Part shown: piece by piece, positions 37,684 through 41,797 of the stretch | How positions within the stretch are numbered: the first letter of the stretch is position 1 | How the letters are laid out: each line of letters opens with the position of its first letter | IMG/VR virus record: IMGVR_UViG_3300013306_000028 | Span: 1-41,797 of that record | From: a virus | Length of the DNA stretch: 41,797 nt | Reading direction: 5' to 3' (one strand) | The notes under the pieces: generated by a model | Seen by the model: the letters and a program-made list of their open reading frames with translations, nothing else | What the model was told of the DNA's origin: nothing | Databases searched by the model: none | Position numbers and translations under genes: made by a program

Positions 37684-37916
37684 GAGCGTGCCTCCCCGTC
37701 TTTTGCGATCAGGCCGTTCATCACGGCAATGTAGAGACGAATGAAGTTCGGGGTTTCAGCGCGCGCCATCTGCTTCTTGCGCTTCCACCCCCGAGGCGTC
37801 TTGTAATGCAGACGCGACGTGACATGCTTGTTCATCCGCGCGTTGAGGCGACGCCCAATGTTGTCCTTCACCGGATCACCAGACTTCTCCGGCCAGACCT
37901 TCCAGGTGATAGCCAT
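37680..37916 (-). CDS. 78-residue basic hypothetical protein
   Basis: ATG 37916. Basic (KSGDPVKDNIGRRLNARMNK, HYKTPRGWKRKKQMARAETP) and ends NFIRLYIAVMNGLIAKDGEA. Coupled to the SSB operon by an ATGA-type overlap. May bind nucleic acid. No family recognised. Confidence 0.7.
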   Translation of the reverse strand: MAITWKVWPEKSGDPVKDNIGRRLNARMNKHVTSRLHYKTPRGWKRKKQMARAETPNFIRLYIAVMNGLIAKDGEARS

Positions 37917-38083
37917 CAGCTCACGCCGCTTTCCTTGACAATCTTCCGATGGGGCGCCGGCTCTTTCGCCTCAAGCGCATCAGCCGCCTCAAACATGAGC
38001 GTCCGAACATACGAACCCAGGCTCTCCCGCAGAATCGCCACATTGCGCAGCTCGTCAGAAAGGCGTCGAGTCGTTGAGGTCAA
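37916..38083 (-). CDS. Helical hypothetical protein after SSB
   Basis: About 55 residues from TTG 38083 (GTG 38092 also possible; GGGGG 8 bases upstream). TSTTRRLSDELRNVAILRES and LGSYVRTLMFEAADALEAKE form a helical, amphipathic protein typical of short actinophage proteins. Overlaps the end of ssb by 29 bases. Confidence 0.55.
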   Translation of the reverse strand: MTSTTRRLSDELRNVAILRESLGSYVRTLMFEAADALEAKEPAPHRKIVKESGVS

Positions 38084-38501
38084 AACCAGCACCCCCAGCC
38101 GGAATCCAAGACTCCTCAGCCGGCGCGGCACCACGAGCAGACGCCTTCGTGACCGTTGCAATCGACCACCGAAGATCCGGGCCAATCGCATCAACCTCAA
38201 GCTCAATGCTGGAACGCTTCTCGCCCTCCTTGGTTTCATACGAGCGCTGCTTCAACACACCCGACGCGATAACTCGGTTGCCCTTCGTCAGACTCCCCGC
38301 AACATGCTCCGCGAACTCACGCCACACAGACGCCCGCAGAAACAGTGCATCCCCATCAACCATTTCGTTCCGGCTCTTGTCCCACACCTTCGGAGTGGAT
38401 GCAATAGTGAAGTTGGCCACTGCCAACCCGTTCTGCGTATACCGCAGCTCCGGGTCAGAAGTCAGATTGCCAATAACCGTGATCGTTGTTTCGCCGCTCA
38501 T
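38055..38501 (-). CDS. ssb: Single-stranded DNA-binding protein
   Basis: 148 residues from ATG 38501 with AAAGGATG upstream. OB-fold blocks GETTITVIGNLTSDPELRYT, ANFTIASTPKVWDKSRNEM, LFLRASVWREFAEHVAGSL, KGNRVIASGVLKQRSYETKE and the acidic end NDSTPF, the interaction tip of bacterial SSBs. It coats ssDNA at the phage replication fork and would bring RecT-like and RusA partners together. Confidence 0.93.
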   Translation of the reverse strand: MSGETTITVIGNLTSDPELRYTQNGLAVANFTIASTPKVWDKSRNEMVDGDALFLRASVWREFAEHVAGSLTKGNRVIASGVLKQRSYETKEGEKRSSIELEVDAIGPDLRWSIATVTKASARGAAPAEESWIPAGGAGFDLNDSTPF

Positions 38502-38686
38502 GCGGACATCCTTTCCTCGGCAGCACTCATGCCGCGCACCAACATCAACTGCTGTTCTGTTTCCTGCTCATACGCCCGACGCCGAATCTCAGCAGCAGGC
38601 AGACGCATCCGTTCACGCTTCCCAGGCCGCAATGACCCCAACCAGAAGGCGAAGTCAAGATCGGCGAGGGTCAATTGGTCTTGCAT
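38498..38686 (-). CDS. 62-residue hypothetical protein upstream of ssb
   Basis: ATG 38686 with AAAAGG upstream. QDQLTLADLDFAFWLGSLRP, RMRLPAAEIRRRAYEQETEQ and QLMLVRGMSAAEERMSA; helical. Stop overlaps the ssb start. Longer frames upstream are antisense/out-of-frame shadows of the replisome organiser gene. Confidence 0.65.
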   Translation of the reverse strand: MQDQLTLADLDFAFWLGSLRPGKRERMRLPAAEIRRRAYEQETEQQLMLVRGMSAAEERMSA

Positions 38687-38760
38687 GACGAAACCTTTTC
38701 CCGGTATCCACAGGCTCCGACGTGTCGAGAACGCGAGGATTTCTATGTGGTCTTGGTAGA

Positions 38761-38843
38761 CGTTCGTTAGTTGCGTTCGTAGCGTTCGTAGCGTGCATTG
38801 CTTGGAGCATCGAAAAGTCATGCTTGGAGCAATGCTTGGAGCA
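38761..38843. repeat. Tandem short repeats, candidate replication origin
   Basis: Three CGTTCGT(T)AG units (38761-38770, 38774-38782, 38783-38791) are followed by three TGCTTGGAGCA units (38799-38809, 38821-38831, 38833-38843). The region lies directly after the stop of the replisome organiser gene. Such iteron-like clusters are often binding sites of the initiator. Alternatively it is the decayed 3' end of that gene, since the repeats border its stop. Confidence 0.5.
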
Positions 38844-39197
38844 TCACCTTTGGGCCTTCGCCCACCTGGCCTCAGCCGCTTTCTTCGCCTTCTCCGACCG
38901 CAACCTTGAATCCTCAGTTGTCGGTTGGTACTCGAGCCAGTCGTGAATCTCCCACCCGCCACGCAACGTGTTCCACAGCCCAACCGATGTGAGCAATGCG
39001 GCATCCCTCGGTTTCCCATGGAAGAGGCCCAACGCGGTGGAAGGGATGAACCCTGCCGTGCCGTGAGCTGCCGAATGGCCGAGGGAGAACACGTACACGC
39101 AGAGAGCATGATCCCCTCCACGTTCGGCCAGTAACGCCAGCACTTTGTGATTACTGTGCAGGTTCGTATCAACTCGAACCCACGTCAAACCAGCCAT
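38844..39197 (-). CDS. Replisome organiser/DnaT-like N-terminal domain protein
   Basis: 117 residues from ATG 39197 with AAAAGGAGG upstream. AGLTWVRVDTNLHSNHKVLA, LAERGGDHALCVYVFSLGHS, AGFIPSTALGLFHGKPRDAA, and WEIHDWLEYQPTTEDSRL follow the winged-helix replication initiator pattern of many phages, ending in a basic helix SEKAKKAAEARWAKAQR. Relatives are often longer, so it may be shortened at the repeat region just downstream. Likely loads helicase or primase at the origin. Confidence 0.82.
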   Translation of the reverse strand: MAGLTWVRVDTNLHSNHKVLALLAERGGDHALCVYVFSLGHSAAHGTAGFIPSTALGLFHGKPRDAALLTSVGLWNTLRGGWEIHDWLEYQPTTEDSRLRSEKAKKAAEARWAKAQR

Positions 39198-39209
39198 CGC
39201 ACCTCCTTT

Positions 39210-39557
39210 TCATGTTTCGTTTAGTCCGCCGTCAGCCGTGAGCAGCATCCACACGCCCCGGTACAGGACACGCCTCGAGGCAGGGTCGTCACCGGACGCG
39301 ACCGACCACCCGTTATCTAGTGCGTCCTTGTCTGTGTGCGCCTTGCCGTGGCAGCCGGTGTGGTTGCCCCAGCCGCACACCCGGAGCAGGTTCGCGGCTT
39401 CGTGCCCGCCACCCCTGGACCTGTATTTGCGGTGATGGGTTTCCGTCGCCGGGCGCACACCACATATTTCGCAGAGACCGAAGGACCGGTCTGCGGCGAG
39501 TTGGTAGGCGCGGCGTGCTTCTGCGGGGGTTTGCTTAGGCGACTTCGGCCCGAGCAT
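39210..39557 (-). CDS. HNH endonuclease
   Basis: 115 residues from ATG 39557. SFGLCEICGVRPATETHHRK, RSRGGGHEAANLLRVCGWGN and HTGCHGKAH provide the Cys pairs and HNH core of a short HNH protein. Overlaps whiB by 23 bases. It may be a homing nuclease or a replication-linked DNA nuclease. Confidence 0.88.
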   Translation of the reverse strand: MLGPKSPKQTPAEARRAYQLAADRSFGLCEICGVRPATETHHRKYRSRGGGHEAANLLRVCGWGNHTGCHGKAHTDKDALDNGWSVASGDDPASRRVLYRGVWMLLTADGGLNET

Positions 39558-39792
39558 CAGCCTTCTTCTCTCGCCGGATTGACCTGCGCTCGAGTTCGCT
39601 GAGTCCGCCCCATACCCCGAATTTCTGGTTGTTGGCCAGGGCGTACCGCAAGCATTGTTCGGTCACGTCGCAGGTTGCGCAGATCCGTTTCGCCGGCAGT
39701 GTTGATTCGCCTTTGTTTGGGAACCAAAGTTCTGGGTCTGTGTTTGCACATGCGGCATCATTCATCCAGGGTTCGCGTTCACCATCGGTCAT
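39535..39792 (-). CDS. whiB: WhiB-family transcription factor
   Basis: 85 residues. Cys15, Cys38, Cys41 and Cys47 in the C-x22-C-x2-C-x5-C layout bind a 4Fe-4S cluster; GVWGG at 59-63 is the conserved sigma-factor contact turn; the basic tail RRSIRREKKADARAE fits DNA binding. It is restricted to actinobacteria and their phages, giving the host phylum. It may redirect host SigA-dependent transcription during early infection. Confidence 0.93.
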   Translation of the reverse strand: MTDGEREPWMNDAACANTDPELWFPNKGESTLPAKRICATCDVTEQCLRYALANNQKFGVWGGLSELERRSIRREKKADARAEVA

Positions 39793-40006
39793 GTCGCATC
39801 CCCGTTTTCATGTATTGGAGTTCGTCGGAGAACGGTCGCGCCAAATCGTTGAGTCCGTGGCGTCTGAGGATGGTTGCGGTGGATTCGATGGTGCGACCCA
39901 ACGCTGCGGCAATGTGGGTGGGATGCACACCAAAGCTCTCCATCCAGCGCACCTCCTCGGCGACTTTCTGCCACTTGTATTCGAACGGTGGCTTCTCAGT
40001 TCTCAT
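39779..40006 (-). CDS. Small HTH protein
   Basis: 75 residues from ATG 40006 with AAGGAGG at proper spacing (GTG 40012 is too close). RWMESFGVHPTHIAAALGRT, then IESTATILRRHG is a clear HTH. It overlaps whiB by 14 bases and rusA by 4 (ATGTCC/TGA). A regulator or a replication accessory protein; unknown. Confidence 0.7.
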   Translation of the reverse strand: MRTEKPPFEYKWQKVAEEVRWMESFGVHPTHIAAALGRTIESTATILRRHGLNDLARPFSDELQYMKTGMRHDRW

Positions 40007-40407
40007 GTCCACCCCTCCTTGACATCAGTGATTCGAACGAGTGTGCGACCGTTGCCTTTGCCCGCGTAGTGTTTGGCGGCAACAAGTTCCACGATCTGTA
40101 CGTCATCCACGTAGGCGTGCTTGTTGAGCGCGTCTTGGACGGTTTTCACGAGGTTGTCGAGATCTGCACGGACACGGGTTTCGCGGTAGAAGATGACTCC
40201 GAGCGCAATGTGGTGTTCGACGGGTGACCAGAACGGGTAGGCGTCGTAGAAGGCGTCCAGCACCGCCGTTTCCGCAAGCACGGTGGCCTTGGGCGTGTAG
40301 GTGTGCCCTTTGACTACGCGGGGGCGTTCCTTGGGTTTCGGGTTGCCGGGGATGGTGAAGTCCGCGAGGATCTTCCGCCCGCTGTACCCGTTCCCATCCC
40401 ATGTCAT
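40003..40407 (-). CDS. rusA: RusA-type Holliday junction resolvase
   Basis: 134 residues from ATG 40407, fixed by the ATGA overlap with the upstream stop. ILADFTIPGNPKPKERPRV, VIFYRETRVRADLDNLVKTV and QDALNKHAYVDDVQI: the DLDN segment and the downstream DD carry the catalytic acidic residues. It resolves recombination and replication branches before packaging. Confidence 0.92.
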   Translation of the reverse strand: MTWDGNGYSGRKILADFTIPGNPKPKERPRVVKGHTYTPKATVLAETAVLDAFYDAYPFWSPVEHHIALGVIFYRETRVRADLDNLVKTVQDALNKHAYVDDVQIVELVAAKHYAGKGNGRTLVRITDVKEGWT

Positions 40408-40556
40408 AGGAGCACCAACTGTAGGAACGCTGCACCGAGCAGGAAGACCACCAAAGCGGTGCGCATCTTCCACGGCCCATCAGTCTGGTACCGGTAGCCG
40501 GCGAACGCCGCATTGGCGACAGCCATGAGGACCATGAGGATGATGTAGAACTTCAT
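40404..40556 (-). CDS. 50-residue two-helix membrane protein
   Basis: ATG 40556; TGA overlaps the rusA ATG. First hydrophobic helix FYIILMVLMAVANAAFAG (about 3-20), second ALVVFLLGAAFLQLVLL (about 34-50), loop YRYQTDGPWKMRT. Weak ribosome site, coupling likely. Unexpected among replication genes; could alter the membrane early in infection. Confidence 0.6.
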   Translation of the reverse strand: MKFYIILMVLMAVANAAFAGYRYQTDGPWKMRTALVVFLLGAAFLQLVLL

Positions 40557-40762
40557 GAGCCGATCCGATCAGCGATGTCACCCATGCGTGTTTCGAGCGA
40601 TTCGATGCGCGCTTTGAGCGATTGTTTGAGTGCCTGGTTCTCTTTGTTCAAAGACTCAAGAGCATCCGCCGCGACATGAAGTGCTGTGCGTGACCAGTTG
40701 TCAAGATCCGCATCATCAGCAATCGTTCGCACGTCAGCGGTGATCGCTTCTACATCGCTCAT
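40553..40762 (-). CDS. 69-residue coiled-coil protein
   Basis: ATG 40762 with GAGGGAG upstream. Acidic helix ITADVRTIADDADLDNWSRT then a heptad-like region ALESLNKENQALKQSLKARI and IESLETRMGDIADRI. Likely a small scaffolding or partner protein of unknown function. Upstream start at 40792 lacks support. Confidence 0.65.
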   Translation of the reverse strand: MSDVEAITADVRTIADDADLDNWSRTALHVAADALESLNKENQALKQSLKARIESLETRMGDIADRIGS

Positions 40763-41298
40763 GCTGCTTCTCCCTCGTTCTGGCCCGGCCAATCCGGCGG
40801 GTAATCGGCAACCATCGCCTCGAACGTGTCGTAAAACGGGATGTTGAAATAGCGTTCATGCACCAACTCGACACGGGAACGTTGCGCCAACTTCACCTCC
40901 GACATGCACAGGGCGGCGATACGTGCTCGCATACACCGGAACCCGCGAGTACCGATCATGACCTCTTTGCCCCACCCATAGATGACGCCGGACACGAACC
41001 CGGTTTGGTGGTAATCCCTGGACTCGTCCCCGTACGCGTAGAAACCGTGACGGCAAACTGACATGCCATGTTCGGGCGGCAACGTTTCAGCCGGAATGGT
41101 CGTAGGTATGCCTTTGACGTATCCGTGAACCCATGTGGTGGATCTGCGGCATTCGGCTTCGTTGACTTCGTTGGTCCACCGTTGCCGGTACACCATCCCG
41201 GTCAACCAGCCGTCCTCGTCCATTTGGAATGATCGGACGCCACGGAACACACCTAAGTGGAATCCGCGACTGTCGAACTCTTCGGCAAAGTCGGGCAT
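40759..41298 (-). CDS. Conserved actinophage early protein
   Basis: 179 residues from ATG 41298. EFDSRGFHLGVFRGVRSFQM, WLTGMVYRQRWTNEVNEAEC, SVCRHGFYAYGDESRDYHQT, FVSGVIYGWGKEVMIGTRGF and RCMRARIAAL match a family seen in many actinophages next to recombination genes; CRHGFYA and RGFRC may bind metal. Function unknown. Confidence 0.75.
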   Translation of the reverse strand: MPDFAEEFDSRGFHLGVFRGVRSFQMDEDGWLTGMVYRQRWTNEVNEAECRRSTTWVHGYVKGIPTTIPAETLPPEHGMSVCRHGFYAYGDESRDYHQTGFVSGVIYGWGKEVMIGTRGFRCMRARIAALCMSEVKLAQRSRVELVHERYFNIPFYDTFEAMVADYPPDWPGQNEGEAA

Positions 41299-41302
41299 GA
41301 CA

Positions 41303-41407
41303 TCAGGCCGGGACAGGCTCGGCGGGGACGGTTGAGGGGATCTCGACGGGTTCTACTTCTTTGATCTCGCGTTCGGTTCCGATGTCGCCGTTGAGGGTTG
41401 TGTACAT
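41303..41407 (-). CDS. 34-residue acidic peptide
   Basis: ATG 41407 with AAGGAGC at good spacing (ATG 41413 is too close to it). YTTLNGDIGTEREIKEVEPV then IPSTVPAEPVPA. Stop lies 5 bases before the next start. Short, acidic and Pro-rich; possibly an interaction peptide. Unknown function. Confidence 0.55.
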   Translation of the reverse strand: MYTTLNGDIGTEREIKEVEPVEIPSTVPAEPVPA

Positions 41408-41409
41408 GG

Positions 41410-41797
41410 TCATGCTCCTTCTAGTTCTGCCGCTTCTTCGGCGGTCATTTTGGTGGGGTCGCCGGTGAAGGCTTCGTTGGCACGGTTGAATTCGCCGTGT
41501 TTGACGAGTGCTTTGGTGCGGACGGCATCGGTGAGTTCGTTGACTTCACGTGCCCGGTTGACGTAGTCCACGAGCTGGTCTTTTGTTTCGGCCTGTTCGA
41601 TGAGGGTTTCCCAGTCTTCGGATGGTTCGATGACCATTGCTTCGTCATCGGGGTCGAAGTCTTCTGCCGTGTACAGGCCGGAGAGGTCGTTGGGGAATGC
41701 GCGGCGGAGGGCGTGTGATTCGGCTCGGATGCCCAACATGTGGGCTGGTCGTTTGCCCCAGTTGTCGCCTTTGAACCGTGAGTCCATGCCGAACTCA
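41410..41797 (-). CDS. RecT-like ssDNA annealing protein (3' part)
   Basis: The frame is open to the right window edge. GDNWGKRPAHMLGIRAESHA and LRRAFPNDLSGLYTAEDFDP match the C-terminal core of RecT-family proteins (W...P..ML..RA...ALR.AFP..L.G.Y), followed by an acidic, helical tail (DDEAMVIEPSEDWE, TAEEAAELEGA). RecT anneals complementary strands in phage recombination. Fits the neighbouring RusA and SSB. The N-terminal part lies outside. Confidence 0.8.
   Translation of the reverse strand, partial: EFGMDSRFKGDNWGKRPAHMLGIRAESHALRRAFPNDLSGLYTAEDFDPDDEAMVIEPSEDWETLIEQAETKDQLVDYVNRAREVNELTDAVRTKALVKHGEFNRANEAFTGDPTKMTAEEAAELEGA

Noticed and set aside
41129-41142. ACCCATGTGGTGGA as an operator
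   Set aside because: It lies inside a conserved coding stretch (T-W-V-H-G-Y) and differs at the end of the consensus.
1-41797. CRISPR array or restriction-modification island
   Set aside because: No spaced direct repeats of CRISPR type were seen. The only methyltransferase is a single broken phage gene without a restriction partner.
1-41797. Window as a complete circular phage genome
   Set aside because: The right edge cuts a minus-strand RecT-like gene while the left edge cuts a plus-strand gene, so the ends cannot join into one gene.

Overview
The window is one continuous stretch of a temperate, long-tailed (siphovirus) actinobacteriophage genome or prophage. The phage assignment rests on a complete HK97-type head and tail gene order, a tyrosine integrase with a nearby tRNA 3'-end sequence (likely attP), and an immunity-repressor region. 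The actinobacterial assignment rests on a WhiB protein, two LexA boxes of the TCGAAC-N4-GTTCGA type, leaderless ATG starts, high GC with GTG/TTG starts, and minor tail and accessory families typical of actinophages. The host genus cannot be fixed from sequence alone. Both ends are cut inside genes: the C-terminus of a plus-strand membrane protein on the left and a RecT-like gene on the right.

Layout. Positions 1-6.5 kb hold lysogeny and integration: excisionase (minus), a leaderless HTH gene, an immunity-repressor-like gene, and two mirror-image cassettes of small paralogous genes. The cassettes flank a 0.4 kb control region with operators, a tRNA-like element and attP. The integrase, a small gene and a membrane-anchored SGNH hydrolase follow. 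A bidirectional terminator at 6.45-6.50 kb closes this rightward operon against the long leftward late operon.

From 6.5 to 30 kb everything but one gene is on the minus strand. Read in transcription order from 30 kb it encodes small terminase, large terminase, portal, MuF-like head protein, scaffold, major capsid, an HNH intron-less homing-type gene, four head-tail connectors, major tail protein, tail assembly chaperones joined by a -1 frameshift, tape measure, minor tail proteins, a beta-helix spike, M15 endolysin, membrane and holin genes, and further fibre and spike genes. The exception is a two-helix membrane protein at 19.6 kb on the plus strand with its own promoter, sitting between chaperones and tape measure.

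Upstream of the small terminase, a GC-rich gap of about 160 bp (a cos candidate) carries two LexA boxes, so the packaging/late operon may respond directly to the host SOS system. From 30 to 41.8 kb lie HNH genes, a permuted NlpC/P60-like protein, a degenerate tRNA, a metallophosphoesterase, and a dense leftward early operon: methyltransferase remnant, SSB, replisome organiser, HNH, WhiB, RusA, RecT-like protein and many proteins of 34-80 residues coupled by ATGA, GTGA, TAATG or TGATG overlaps.

The strongest points beyond ordinary annotation are: a repeated operator (consensus CCCATGTGGNRCA) at five sites in the lysogeny region; the LexA boxes at the terminase; the divergent membrane moron placed where HK97 carries its superinfection-exclusion gene; a 30-bp perfect inverted repeat produced by the mirrored cassettes around attP; a fibre with twelve 21-residue repeats; a methyltransferase that has lost its AdoMet motif; and a small zinc-binding gene broken by an in-frame TGA.
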